Source: an uncultured Pseudomonadota bacterium
GTDB taxonomy: Bacteria > Pseudomonadota > Gammaproteobacteria > Methylococcales > Methylomonadaceae
Direction: 5' to 3'
DNA length: 64,000 nucleotides
Assembly: GCA_903848935.1 (NCBI GenBank)
Contig: CAINHO010000038.1
Location: 1-64,000, forward strand
Position numbers and translations under genes: made by a program
The notes under the pieces: model-generated
What the model was told of the DNA's origin: nothing
Database searches by the model: none
Seen by the model: the letters and a program-made list of their open reading frames with translations, nothing else
Shown: one piece after another, positions 35,642 through 45,040 of the stretch
Position numbering within the stretch: position 1 is the first letter of the stretch
How the letters are laid out: every line of letters begins with the position of its first letter

Positions 35642-37819
35642 TTATGCGAAGATAAAATCAGCCGCTGTCAAAGTCGCAGCTGTGACACCAGTTAAGATAA
35701 CTGAAAATTCACCACCAGCAGAAATTCCCGACAATGTGTTCGTTGCATCATTAAAACCTAATGTTCCTTTTGGAGCTGCATCAACAGCTGCCGCGCCGCT
35801 AAACGCTGTAAAGCCCATGCCTTTCAAGCTAATTTGATCAGCCACGTTTGCAGCAGTAGCCGCTTTTGCTGATGTGAAATCTGTGATGGTATCTACTCTA
35901 CTCGCTACTTGTTTCGCAGACCCTGTGAAATCAGTAGTAGGATTGAATGCGAACGTATCTGAACCCGCACCACCAGTCAATATGTCTAGCCCTTTGCCAC
36001 CGTCAATTGTGTCATTACCAGCACCACCAATCATGGTATTTGCACCAGTAGTATCAGGGCTACCAACTTGATTTACCCCAATAACCTGACCTACTTTAGA
36101 AGCAGAGAAATCAAAAACGTTTGCAGATGTAACACCAGCAATTTTAGTTAAATCAGCAACTGTGTTCACAGTAGCTGGAATAACGGTGTCTGCTGTTGCA
36201 TTCGCCGCAACGTTATAAATAGTGCCATCAGATAAGGTAACTTTTGCAGTTGATGTACCTTTTGATACAGTTAAAGCATCAATGCCAAGTTGGAAGTTAT
36301 TGATAGTGTCATTACCACCCGTTGTGATAATAGAATCTGCACCAGTACCACCATCGATTGTGTCATTACCAAAACCACCAGTAATTGTATCGTTACCTGC
36401 GCCACCTTTAATGTTTGCATTGAATGGCACGGCAGCCGTATCTTTTACAGTGATAACATCAGCGAATTGAGTACCAGTAAGTCCAGCAGCAGTAACATAT
36501 TTGTTAAACGATGCAGGTGTAACAGGCTGATTTGTTGAAACGCCATTATTGATTGGTGAAAATAAAGCACCACCATTACCAAGACTTAACAACGCATCAA
36601 ATACGTTTGAATTTGTTGCATTAGTTGTGAACTGTGTTGCTGCAACAGCCAACGAATAGTTGTTGTTAGAAACGGTGAATGTCGTATTCGTTGGAGCGAA
36701 AGTTGTAGCGGTAGCTGTTCCAGCAAGTTTCGCAGCAGCTGTCGAAAGATTCGTTGTTGTGCCAACAATAACGCCACTTGCTTGAACTGTTAACGGGTTT
36801 GCTGCAACAGAATTATCAACCACTTTGAATTGCGCTAAATTTGTAACAGTCGTGTTTGTGTAGGTTCTTTGGTCAGCTTGCGCTAAATTGCGAGTATCCG
36901 TCACAACATAGTCAACTGCCCCCGCTGTTCCAGCATAGTGATAGTTAGCAGCATTGTTTTCGACGATTTTTTCTGCGCCGTTAATAGAAGCCGCATCAGC
37001 TACAGCTGTTTTTACTGAAGAAGTGACTGTTAAACCTGCATCTTTATAAACATAAGTTTCAGCACGCACATCATTCAACGTCTGATTGCCATTAACTTCT
37101 GCATATTTGTGTGCAGTGTTTGCTGCGTAACTAGAAGCAACACCCGCTTTGGCATAATTTTCAGCAGTAGATTCGTTGCGAACATCAAGTGCAGAACCAA
37201 CATGGTTGTTTGTTGTAGTAGGTACGTTCGCTACAGCCACTTTGTGTTGAATGACAAGTGTATCGTTATTGCTACCTTTAACAGTAAGGGCTTCACTTAA
37301 TGCACCGTTGCCAGTTGTAAACGGCGAGCCACTGATAGTTTCAGAAAGAACAGCTGTTTTTCCGCCGTCAGCTGAATCAGTTAATGTGAAAGCTGATGCG
37401 TTACCCGCCAAGGTTGGTTTCGCTGTCCATGCTGCTGCATTTGAATAATTACTTGCAGTTGTATTTGCAGGAAAAAACTCACCTGTTGTGGTTGTGCCAG
37501 TTGTCAAAACGCCGTTGGTTGGCAAAAAGTGTACGTTTGCAAGATTAGCAGCACTAAATAAATTAACTGCACTGCCAGCTGTAGTTGAATCCGCTAACGC
37601 ATTAGCGTAATTTCCATTATTTGTACTGTTATCCAAACCAGTTAAATTAGCATTTCCAAGAATAGTTGTGATGCCAGTAACTATTTGAGTTGTGGTGCCA
37701 TTAACTGTTTGAATAGTAGTTGCAGGCGGAACACCGTTTGTAGATGTCGCGCCACCATTCAAAACGGCAGAAGAAGTGTTATTTAGAACGTTACTAGCGT
37801 TTGAGTTTGTTTGAGCCAT
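35642..37819 (-). CDS. RTX-repeat secreted or surface-layer-like protein (725 aa)
   Basis: A Thr/Asn/Ala-rich protein without a signal peptide. Residues 1-460 are low-complexity beta-type sequence (NASNVLNNTSSAVLNGG, TNTTVTNLAQFKVVDNS). RTX nonapeptides occur at about 466-510 (GGAGNDTITGGFGNDTIDGG) and 590-630 (GGAGNDTIDGGKGLDILTGG), then a C-terminal DADFIFA-like hydrophobic end (LTAADFIFA) typical of type I substrates and some S-layer proteins. A good ribosome site (GGAGA, 37828-37832) precedes the ATG. It is unlike the 1318-aa protein in sequence order, sharing only the repeats. The role is unknown, probably an adhesin or surface layer. Confidence 0.85.
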   Translation of the reverse strand: MAQTNSNASNVLNNTSSAVLNGGATSTNGVPPATTIQTVNGTTTQIVTGITTILGNANLTGLDNSTNNGNYANALADSTTAGSAVNLFSAANLANVHFLPTNGVLTTGTTTTGEFFPANTTASNYSNAAAWTAKPTLAGNASAFTLTDSADGGKTAVLSETISGSPFTTGNGALSEALTVKGSNNDTLVIQHKVAVANVPTTTNNHVGSALDVRNESTAENYAKAGVASSYAANTAHKYAEVNGNQTLNDVRAETYVYKDAGLTVTSSVKTAVADAASINGAEKIVENNAANYHYAGTAGAVDYVVTDTRNLAQADQRTYTNTTVTNLAQFKVVDNSVAANPLTVQASGVIVGTTTNLSTAAAKLAGTATATTFAPTNTTFTVSNNNYSLAVAATQFTTNATNSNVFDALLSLGNGGALFSPINNGVSTNQPVTPASFNKYVTAAGLTGTQFADVITVKDTAAVPFNANIKGGAGNDTITGGFGNDTIDGGTGADSIITTGGNDTINNFQLGIDALTVSKGTSTAKVTLSDGTIYNVAANATADTVIPATVNTVADLTKIAGVTSANVFDFSASKVGQVIGVNQVGSPDTTGANTMIGGAGNDTIDGGKGLDILTGGAGSDTFAFNPTTDFTGSAKQVASRVDTITDFTSAKAATAANVADQISLKGMGFTAFSGAAAVDAAPKGTLGFNDATNTLSGISAGGEFSVILTGVTAATLTAADFIFA

Positions 37820-37889
37820 GAGAAATATCTCCGAGTGTTATAAAAAAGGTGTTTCAGCTTCTAAAAATAAATCGAGCTAGAAAAAATAT

Positions 37890-37895
37890 AGTATA
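37890..37895 (-). promoter_or_regulatory. Putative -10 element of the 725-aa RTX gene
   Basis: On the minus strand TATACT (within TATACTATA) is a near-consensus -10, about 70 bases upstream of the ATG. The -35 is weak or absent, so start selection may depend on an activator. 37896-38023 otherwise shows no gene. Confidence 0.35.
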
Positions 37896-38023
37896 TTTAA
37901 CAAGTGAGTGCAATGTGTTTTTAACCTAAGTTGTAAAATTGCAAAAACTGTTGCTAAATTCATATTGCCAACGTCAATTAGCAACTGTAGGTCATTGTAA
38001 AGCAATCAAACGGGTAAATCACT

Positions 38024-38326
38024 CTAAAACTCCCCATTTTCCAACACCGGCGCGACCCAGTATTGAATGCCAGAACCTGCGAATTCTTCGCGTAACTGCA
38101 CTAATAACTTCGCTAAATCTGTGCCATTGACATACATTTGAAAACGAATCCGTTTTTGTCGCCCCGTGACTTGTTCTGAAACCGACAAGCCTTTGTTTTC
38201 GTGATGATGTGCCGACACGGTCAAACTGCTAAAACCCTGTTCAAATTCCAACATCAATAAACAATCCACCACCATTTCTTCTAACGCGGGCGGGACGTTT
38301 AAAGTCACCAAATACTCTTTACTCAT
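38024..38326 (-). CDS. DUF3240 protein of a metal efflux operon
   Basis: A 100-residue soluble protein of the DUF3240 family, found almost always next to CzcA-type pumps. It has a PII-like ferredoxin-fold pattern (LEEMVVDCLLMLEFEQGFSS, then RFQMYVNGTDLAKLLVQL). His residues in SAHHHENKG could bind metal. It overlaps czcA by 4 bases and is the last gene of the czcCBA unit. The function is inferred from context: sensing or modulating the pump. Confidence 0.8.
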   Translation of the reverse strand: MSKEYLVTLNVPPALEEMVVDCLLMLEFEQGFSSLTVSAHHHENKGLSVSEQVTGRQKRIRFQMYVNGTDLAKLLVQLREEFAGSGIQYWVAPVLENGEF

Positions 38327-41300
38327 ATTTGCGCTCCCTTCGTTTGCCCAAATAACCGAAACAAAATTGGCAATAAAAATAACGTTAAAAATGTCGAGGA
38401 CACTAAACCTCCAATCACCACAATCGCTAACGGGCGTTGAATTTCAGAGCCAGGACCTGTTGCATATAATAATGGTATAAGTCCGAATGCCGCGATGCTC
38501 GCTGTCATCAAAACAGGGCGTAATCTCCGTGAAGAACCAATCATCACAACTTTCGCCACGTCCATTCCGGAGGCTAATAATTGATTAAAATAACTCACCA
38601 TCACCACACCGTTTAAAACCGCGATTCCAAGCAATGCGATAAAGCCGACTGATGCAGGAACCGAAAGATATTCGCCTGAAATCCATAGCGCAAATACGCC
38701 GCCAATCATCGCCAATGGAATGTTCGACAACACCAAAACGGCTTGTTTCACTGAGCCAAACGTCGAAAATAACAACAGAAAAATCAAACTCAACGAAATC
38801 GGAATTACGATTGAAAGTGTCTTCGCGGCACGTTGTTGATTTTCAAATTGTCCGCCAAATTCCACCGTGTAACCCGTTGGCAATTTCACTTTTTCAGCCA
38901 CCGCTTTTCGCGCATCTTCAACAAAACTTACTAAATCTCGTCCTTCGACATTGCTGCGAACGACTGTAAACCGTTGACCTTTTTCACGCCCAATCGATAC
39001 CACGCCTTCGACTTGTTCTATTTTTGCAATTTCAGTCACAGGAATTCGTCCGCCATTATTCGGCAATGAAATTTGCAAACTGTCAAAATCGGAACTCGTG
39101 CTATCGCCGCGCAAAATCAACGGCGTGCGGCGAATGCCTTCTTGCACAATGCCTAAATTCAAGCCTTCAATTTCGGAACGCAACAACGTTTCAATGCTAT
39201 CGCTGTCTAAACCCAAACGTCCTGCGGCGGTTTTATCAATCTTCAATTGCAAAAATTTCATGCCGTCATTTTGTTTGGCGACCACGTCACTTGAGCCTTT
39301 AATTTGCTTCAAAACGTCGGAAATTTCGTGCGCTTTTTCGTTCAAAACCGCTAAATCCGAACCGAATAATTTCACCGCCACATCGCCGCGTGTTCCCGTT
39401 AACATTTCTGAAACCCGCATTTCAATCGGTTGGGTAAAACTAAAACCAATGCCTGGCATTTCAGTCATCACAGCACGGATTTTTTCAATCAAGGCTTCTT
39501 TGTTTGGAACTGTCCATTGTTCTTTCGGTTTTAACACCAAAAACGTGTCCGTTTCATTCAACCCCATCGGATCTAAACCCAATTCGTCTGCTCCTGTTCG
39601 TGCTAAAACACTTTCTATTTCAGGGACATTTTTCAACAGCGTTTTTTGAATTTGTCCATCCAAAATCACCGATTGCGCTAAGGTAATCGATGGCAATTTT
39701 TCGACCTGCAAAATAATGTCGCCTTCGTCCATATTCGGCATAAACGTACTGCCGATTTGCCCGAAAACCAACACCGTCACGGCTAACATTCCACCAACCA
39801 GCACAAAGATTTTTTTCGTATTATCCAAACACCACGCGAGCAACGGTTGATAAAGTTGTTGTAATTTTCGTGGCAACCACGGTTCTTCGTGTGACACTTT
39901 TGTCATCAAATACGACGCGACCACGGGAATCACCGTCAGCGATAAAATCAACGAACCACTTAACGCAAACACAATCGTCAACGCTACAGGTGTGAATAAT
40001 TTTCCTTCCAGACCTTGCAAAGTGAGCAATGGCAAAAACACAATAATAATAATCAAAATGCCCGACGTAACTGAACTGGCAACTTCCGCCGTGGCGCGAT
40101 AAATAACGTGCAGACGGGGCAAACGTTGAGCCGTTTTGGCGTGTGCCAAATGGGTAATCAGGTTTTCAACCACAACAACGGCGGCATCAACCAACATTCC
40201 AATCGCAATGGCTAAACCACCCAGGCTCATGAGATTCGCGGACATTCCCATGAATTTCATCAAAATAAACGTGAACAATGCCGACAGTGGTAAAACAATT
40301 GCCACAACAATCGCGGCGCGTAAATTTCCCAAAAACAACAGTAATAAAACCAACACCAACGCAATTGCTTCGCCGAGCGCGTGAATCACAGTATCAACGG
40401 CTTTGTTGACTAAATGTCCGCGATTATAGAAAACTTCAAGATGCACGCCAGCGGGTAAACTCGGTGTGAGTTCAGCAATTTTTGCTTCAATGCCCTCGAC
40501 AGTTGCTCGCGCATTTGCACCCCGCAAACTTAAAACTACGCCCGTCACCGCTTCGCCAACTCCGTTTTTACTGACCGCGCCGTAACGGGTCATCGAACCA
40601 ATACGAACATTAACGGCAACATCACTGACTTTTATCGGTGATTCGCCTGCGCCGCTGACGACAATCGAACGCACATCATCCAAAGTTTTAATTCGACCTT
40701 CGGCACGCACAATTAACGCTTCTTCGCCTTCGGTTAAACGTCCCGCCCCGTCATTACGATTGTTGCTTTCTAAGGCTTTGATTAAATCTGCAATCGTGAT
40801 GCCTCGTGCCGACATTTTCATGTTGTCGGGAATCACCTCGAAGGTGCGAACAAATCCGCCCAACGCATTCACATCCGCCACACCAGAAACAGTGCGTAAT
40901 GCGGGACGAATCACCCAATCGAGCAAGTCGCGGCGTTGCATTAAGGTCAAGTCGCCACCGTCAATCGAAAACATAAACATTTCGCCGAGCGGCGTAGTCA
41001 TTGGCGCGATACCGCCTTCAACCCCCGCCGGTAAATTTCCCCACAAGGTATTTAAGCGTTCCGCGATTTGTTGCCGCGCCCAAAAAACGTCCGTGCCTTC
41101 TTCAAAATCAATCGTAATATCGGTCAGCGCGTATTTCGCCACCGAGCGCAACATACTTTGATGCGGAATGCCGAGCAGCTCAACTTCAATCGGTGCGGTA
41201 ATCCGCGATTCCACTTCTTCGGGAGTCATGCCCGCCGCTTTGACAATAATTTTTACCTGTGTCGGTGACACTTCGGGAAAAGCATCAATCGGCAAATGCT

Positions 41301-41391
41301 TAAACGCATAAAATCCCCCGCCGCTCAACATCACCACAAACACCATCATCAACAATCGTTGACTGAGTGCAAAACGAATCAAACCGGTCAT
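38323..41391 (-). CDS. czcA: Heavy-metal efflux RND pump CzcA
   Basis: Inner-membrane proton-driven transporter (HME-RND family) of about 1022 residues, exporting divalent cations such as Co, Zn or Cd. Twelve hydrophobic segments surround two periplasmic loops. Family marks are FPEVSPTQVKIIVKAAGMTP near the N-terminus, AIGMLVDAAVVVVENL around segment 4 and TFMPNMDEGDIILQVEKLP. The ATG at 41391 (MTGLIRF) overlaps the czcB stop by 4 bases; the longer frame from 41418 adds nine unlikely residues. The metal cannot be decided from sequence. Confidence 0.93.
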   Translation of the reverse strand: MTGLIRFALSQRLLMMVFVVMLSGGGFYAFKHLPIDAFPEVSPTQVKIIVKAAGMTPEEVESRITAPIEVELLGIPHQSMLRSVAKYALTDITIDFEEGTDVFWARQQIAERLNTLWGNLPAGVEGGIAPMTTPLGEMFMFSIDGGDLTLMQRRDLLDWVIRPALRTVSGVADVNALGGFVRTFEVIPDNMKMSARGITIADLIKALESNNRNDGAGRLTEGEEALIVRAEGRIKTLDDVRSIVVSGAGESPIKVSDVAVNVRIGSMTRYGAVSKNGVGEAVTGVVLSLRGANARATVEGIEAKIAELTPSLPAGVHLEVFYNRGHLVNKAVDTVIHALGEAIALVLVLLLLFLGNLRAAIVVAIVLPLSALFTFILMKFMGMSANLMSLGGLAIAIGMLVDAAVVVVENLITHLAHAKTAQRLPRLHVIYRATAEVASSVTSGILIIIIVFLPLLTLQGLEGKLFTPVALTIVFALSGSLILSLTVIPVVASYLMTKVSHEEPWLPRKLQQLYQPLLAWCLDNTKKIFVLVGGMLAVTVLVFGQIGSTFMPNMDEGDIILQVEKLPSITLAQSVILDGQIQKTLLKNVPEIESVLARTGADELGLDPMGLNETDTFLVLKPKEQWTVPNKEALIEKIRAVMTEMPGIGFSFTQPIEMRVSEMLTGTRGDVAVKLFGSDLAVLNEKAHEISDVLKQIKGSSDVVAKQNDGMKFLQLKIDKTAAGRLGLDSDSIETLLRSEIEGLNLGIVQEGIRRTPLILRGDSTSSDFDSLQISLPNNGGRIPVTEIAKIEQVEGVVSIGREKGQRFTVVRSNVEGRDLVSFVEDARKAVAEKVKLPTGYTVEFGGQFENQQRAAKTLSIVIPISLSLIFLLLFSTFGSVKQAVLVLSNIPLAMIGGVFALWISGEYLSVPASVGFIALLGIAVLNGVVMVSYFNQLLASGMDVAKVVMIGSSRRLRPVLMTASIAAFGLIPLLYATGPGSEIQRPLAIVVIGGLVSSTFLTLFLLPILFRLFGQTKGAQI

Positions 41392-42452
41392 TGTTCCGCA
41401 CTCCCTACGCCTAACCAATTGGCTTTTAAGACCGCCGCGCCTTTAATAGCAATGGTTTCGTCGCCGGTGAACGCGCCACTAATGACTGATTCTTCGTCTT
41501 GTTTGCCGATAATCGTAATGGGTTTGGCATCAAAACCCGTTGGATTGCGAACGAATAAAAATGCTTTGCCGTCATTTTGAGCAATCGCAGTATTCGGTAC
41601 TTTGAAAGCCGTTTGTTTAGTGATTTGATTGATTTGAACGTTCAATTTTTGCCCTGCACGAATTTGTTTGTGAGCATTTTGCATCACCGCTCGCGCCAAA
41701 ATCGTTTGATTTTCAAGATTTACACTTTGCCCCAGCAAACTGATTTCAGCTTTAAATGGCGTATTTTCAATTTCAACCGAATCACCCACTTTTATGTCGC
41801 CAATCCTCTCTTGTGGAATCGCAATTTCCAGCCACAATGTGTGTAAATCCGCTACACGGTAAAGCGGCGTGATGTTATCAATCCGCGTTCCAGCCACCAC
41901 CATACGTTCAATAACTACGCCCGAAATTGGCGACCGTATCGATAAATGACTGTTTAATTGCCCATTCGCGCTACCTCCCGCAATTTCCAAAAGGCGTTTC
42001 GCCTCTTGAACATCGAGTGACGCGGCATTGAATTGGCTTTGGGTTTCTTGTACACGCCGGTTGGCAATAATGCCGTCTTTTGCCAACATTTTATCGCGTT
42101 GATATGCAGAACTTGCAAGCTGTAACACGCTGTTAGCTTTTAAATAATTACTCTGCAAACTCAATAAATTCGGGCTATCAATTTGCGCCAACACGTCACC
42201 TTTTTTCACTTCGTCGCCAAGCGAGGCGTTGAGTTGATTTACGATGCCGGATTGCGACGCGCTGACGACGTATTCATTATTGGGTGGAATTAGCACTTTT
42301 GCGGGTGCGTATAAAATGGGAATTTGTGTGGCACGAATGAGTTTACCTTGCACAATTCCTAAACGCTCAATGTGTTCAGCGGACAACAGCACGGTTTGTT
42401 CAGCGGCGAAAATCGGTGAACTTAAAAGGGCTAAAAATATAAAACGTTTCAT
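41388..42452 (-). CDS. czcB: CzcB-type periplasmic adaptor (membrane fusion protein)
   Basis: RND adaptor linking CzcA to the outer-membrane channel. It has an N-terminal signal peptide (FIFLALLSSPIFA), a barrel-sandwich/lipoyl-like domain (VVSASQSGIVNQLNASLGDEV and KKGDVLAQIDSP), a helical hairpin (about 95-150) and a beta barrel, ending in KANWLGVGSAEQ. Length 354. It overlaps both neighbours by 4 bases (czcC upstream, czcA downstream), showing strict translational coupling. It lacks an obvious N-terminal metal-binding extension. Confidence 0.9.
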   Translation of the reverse strand: MKRFIFLALLSSPIFAAEQTVLLSAEHIERLGIVQGKLIRATQIPILYAPAKVLIPPNNEYVVSASQSGIVNQLNASLGDEVKKGDVLAQIDSPNLLSLQSNYLKANSVLQLASSAYQRDKMLAKDGIIANRRVQETQSQFNAASLDVQEAKRLLEIAGGSANGQLNSHLSIRSPISGVVIERMVVAGTRIDNITPLYRVADLHTLWLEIAIPQERIGDIKVGDSVEIENTPFKAEISLLGQSVNLENQTILARAVMQNAHKQIRAGQKLNVQINQITKQTAFKVPNTAIAQNDGKAFLFVRNPTGFDAKPITIIGKQDEESVISGAFTGDETIAIKGAAVLKANWLGVGSAEQ

Positions 42453-43699
42453 GGCTGCACTCCGACTGCTTGATTGTAAAGGGCAAAATCGCGTTGCACG
42501 ATAACCGCGCGTTCTTTGGCATTTAAGACCGCGAGTTGGGTTTGAGATTGAATTTTCAATAAGTCGATTAAATCAATTTCGCCCACTGAAAAACTGAGTT
42601 GTGTCATTTTCAAATGTTTTTCAGCCACCGTTTTTAACTCATTTGAAATGGCTAATTCGGCTTGATTGACTTGTAAATTGTGTTCAGCTTCGTGGTGCGT
42701 TTGTTCTAAATTTCGAAAAAGTTGGTCTCGTTCGGCGCGGAGTTTGTTTAATTCAACATTCAGCGCGGCGACTTGTGGCGCGTGATGTGCTTCGCCACCG
42801 AAGGGAATGGTTACGCCGATGTTCAAACTTTCCATATTGTTACTGACTTCTTTGCCATTCTTGCCCGCACTATAACGATCGCTGTTAATCCCCATGACAA
42901 CGCTAGATTGCCCAGACCCGACAAGTTGCAACGCCTCTAACTCGGCTTGTTTGCGTTCGATTTGGCTGTTAATCGCTTGTAATGCGGGATGCGTTTGTTC
43001 GATTTCTTTTTGTGATGTTAAGACTTCGTGAAAATTTGCGGGAACTCTTACCGATTGGGTAATTGAGCTGAAACGTTTGCGAGCGTGCATCACTTCGGCT
43101 TCGGCAAGTGTCAGCGCAGAACGTTTTTTCAAAACTTCGGTTTGTGCTAACAGCGAATCTGTTTCAGCTAAATCACCCGCTTGCACACGGCGTTTCACGT
43201 CTTTGGTAAGTTGTTCAGCGGCGGTGAGTTCAGTTTGCGTTTGTTGCAAGCGCAATTCTTGCAACGAAATATCCCATAACGCAGTGCGAACTAAACCTGC
43301 GACCCGCCATTTTGTAACGGCGGCTTGCATCGCGCTATCGATTTGCGCTTTATCGCCAACTCGTTGATTTGCGTCGCGTTGTCCTAAATTCCATAACGGC
43401 ACTTGAACTGTCGCATCGTTGTAATGCAAATGCAAACTGCTGGCTTCTTGAAAACGATAAAATGCCTGTGACGCGCCAGATGTCCAACTTTCACCACGTT
43501 GTTTAATCGCGGCGGCTTCGTTTTCTAACGACGAAAGCCATTGTGCATCGGGATATTTTTCGAGGGTTAAATCTATCAATTGTGGCAAGGAAAGTTGCGC
43601 GTCAATTGCCATCGGATCGTGATGTTCAACACGCGGTAAATTTTCGGCGTGCGCGAAAATGGACGTTAAAAGTAACGGCAGTAAAAGGGGTAAAAACAT
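42449..43699 (-). CDS. czcC: CzcC-type outer-membrane efflux channel (TolC family)
   Basis: TolC-like outer-membrane factor of the pump, 416 residues, with a signal peptide (LPLLLPLLLTSIFAHA). Two long helical repeats (SLENEAAAIKQRGESW..., LVGSGQSSVVMGINSD..., LKTVAEKHLKMTQLSFSVGE) are typical of the family. It is the first gene of czcC-czcB-czcA-DUF3240. A palindrome (43727-43750) sits just upstream and may be an operator. Confidence 0.88.
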   Translation of the reverse strand: MFLPLLLPLLLTSIFAHAENLPRVEHHDPMAIDAQLSLPQLIDLTLEKYPDAQWLSSLENEAAAIKQRGESWTSGASQAFYRFQEASSLHLHYNDATVQVPLWNLGQRDANQRVGDKAQIDSAMQAAVTKWRVAGLVRTALWDISLQELRLQQTQTELTAAEQLTKDVKRRVQAGDLAETDSLLAQTEVLKKRSALTLAEAEVMHARKRFSSITQSVRVPANFHEVLTSQKEIEQTHPALQAINSQIERKQAELEALQLVGSGQSSVVMGINSDRYSAGKNGKEVSNNMESLNIGVTIPFGGEAHHAPQVAALNVELNKLRAERDQLFRNLEQTHHEAEHNLQVNQAELAISNELKTVAEKHLKMTQLSFSVGEIDLIDLLKIQSQTQLAVLNAKERAVIVQRDFALYNQAVGVQP

Positions 43700-43726
43700 G
43701 AGAATTCCACGTTGTTATTAAAAACT

Positions 43727-43750
43727 ACGCAAAGCATATGCGCATTGCGT
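43727..43750. promoter_or_regulatory. Imperfect palindrome upstream of czcC
   Basis: ACGCAA (43727-43732) and TTGCGT (43745-43750) are inverted repeats around a partly symmetric 12-base centre (AGCATATGCGCA). It lies 28 bases upstream of the czcC ATG, a likely operator position. The regulator is unknown. Confidence 0.35.
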
Positions 43751-43760
43751 GACTAAATAA

Positions 43761-44162
43761 TTAACTAGCGTAGAAAAATGGTGGAGCGCGTGGGGCGTTG
43801 AAATTTAGAGAAAGTGGACGGGGAATGGGTTCAGTTTTGAATGAAAAATAACACAATTGGCGCGGCTTTTTTGCCATGAAAATCAAGTCGAATAACAACA
43901 TGAAAACCGTATTTTCAGTTTGTGAAAATTGAGTCGTTTCGTTTTTGATGCCGGAACTCATCGCTACCATGTTGTCATTTTGAGAACTCGGCGCGAGAAA
44001 TTCTGGAGCGTGTTTTGATGCCGCATTCACTTGTTCAAATTCGGGCAAATGTATCGACGCGCTAAAATGTGCCACACTGTTTGTGTGAGCATGAATCAGT
44101 GGTGCGGCAAATTGCAGTAGCACCAACAGCAACATTAAAAAGGGGCGAATTCGTAAAATCAT
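43761..44162 (-). CDS. Small secreted/membrane protein upstream of czcC, unknown
   Basis: A 133-residue protein. Its N-terminus is a signal peptide or membrane anchor (LMLLLVLLQFAAPLIHAHT), followed by a His-containing periplasmic stretch (HFSASIHLPEFE, KHAPEF) that could bind metal, a second hydrophobic segment (VFMLLFDLIFMA) and a Pro-rich end (RAPPFFY). Position ahead of czcCBA resembles czcI-type genes, but sequence similarity to CzcI cannot be judged here. A 6-base palindrome covers its start codon. Confidence 0.6.
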   Translation of the reverse strand: MILRIRPFLMLLLVLLQFAAPLIHAHTNSVAHFSASIHLPEFEQVNAASKHAPEFLAPSSQNDNMVAMSSGIKNETTQFSQTENTVFMLLFDLIFMAKKPRQLCYFSFKTEPIPRPLSLNFNAPRAPPFFYAS

Positions 44163-44177
44163 AGCGCGAATGCTATG
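44160..44177. promoter_or_regulatory. Palindrome over the start codon of the small pre-czc gene
   Basis: CATAGC (44160-44165) and GCTATG (44172-44177) form a perfect inverted repeat with a 6-base centre (GCGAAT). The start codon of the small gene is part of the left arm, so either an operator or an mRNA hairpin hiding the ATG is possible. Confidence 0.3.
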
Positions 44178-44245
44178 CGATAATGCGCCTTAACGCAAAT
44201 GACAACGCGGTTGTCATCTATTCAAATTAACTAAGGAAAAATTTT

Positions 44246-44983
44246 ATGAATCCAATACTTTTAGGCGTAAACATTGACCACGTCGCCACAATTCGCCAAG
44301 CACGAGGCACACGTTATCCCGATATTTTGCAAGCGGCGTTAGTGGCGGAACAAGCCGGCGCAGATGGCATTACCGCACATTTGCGTGAAGATCGCCGTCA
44401 CATTCAAGACCGCGATATTGAACTGCTCAAAGCGAATATCCACACTCGTTTGAATTTTGAAATGGCAGTGACGGACGAAATGTTGGCAATTGCGTGCAGA
44501 GTTTTACCGTTCGCCTGTTGTTTAGTTCCCGAAAAACGGGTGGAATTAACAACCGAAGGTGGTTTGAATGTGTTGGAAAATTTGCCACGTTTGCAAATGG
44601 CGTGCGCGAAATTAGCGGACGCAGGCATTGAAGTTTCGCTTTTCATTGATCCCGACGAAGCCCAAATTGATGCGGCGGTAAAAGCAGGCGCACCTGTGAT
44701 TGAATTACACACGGGCGCGTATGCTGACGCGCCAAATCGTGTGGAGCAATTACACGAATTAGCGCGAATTCAACACGCCGCGAAATATGCTCACGCGGCA
44801 GGTTTGCAAGTGAATGCGGGACACGGGCTGAATTTTCACAACGTTCAAGCGATTTGCGCGATTCCTGAAATTGTCGAGTTGAACATTGGTCATGCTATTA
44901 TCGCGCAAGCGGTTTTTTCGGGATTGGCGCAAACCGTGGCAGATTTGAAAGCGGTGATGGAAAAGGCGAGAGCATCAATTTGA
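44246..44983 (+). CDS. pdxJ: Pyridoxine 5'-phosphate synthase PdxJ
   Basis: Last step of de novo vitamin B6 synthesis (DXP-dependent route): condensation of 1-deoxyxylulose 5-phosphate with amino-acetone phosphate. The TIM-barrel protein of 245 residues begins [18 protein letters not shown] and contains [31 protein letters not shown]-like [15 protein letters not shown], and VNAGHGLNF with [12 protein letters not shown] for phosphate binding. A ribosome site (AAGGAAAA) precedes the ATG. It appears to be monocistronic. Confidence 0.96.
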   Translation: MNPILLGVNIDHVATIRQARGTRYPDILQAALVAEQAGADGITAHLREDRRHIQDRDIELLKANIHTRLNFEMAVTDEMLAIACRVLPFACCLVPEKRVELTTEGGLNVLENLPRLQMACAKLADAGIEVSLFIDPDEAQIDAAVKAGAPVIELHTGAYADAPNRVEQLHELARIQHAAKYAHAAGLQVNAGHGLNFHNVQAICAIPEIVELNIGHAIIAQAVFSGLAQTVADLKAVMEKARASI

Positions 44984-45040
44984 TGACATGAAAAATCCGT
45001 GTTTTTGTATTCTCAATGGCTTATCAACAGGAAAATACTC

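Noticed and set aside
35874-37448. Short + strand frames opposite the 725-aa RTX gene
   Set aside because: Same cause as above: low-complexity repeats on the complementary strand.
39098-39649. A 183-codon + strand frame opposite czcA
   Set aside because: A shadow frame of a well-conserved pump gene, with no motif and no ribosome site.
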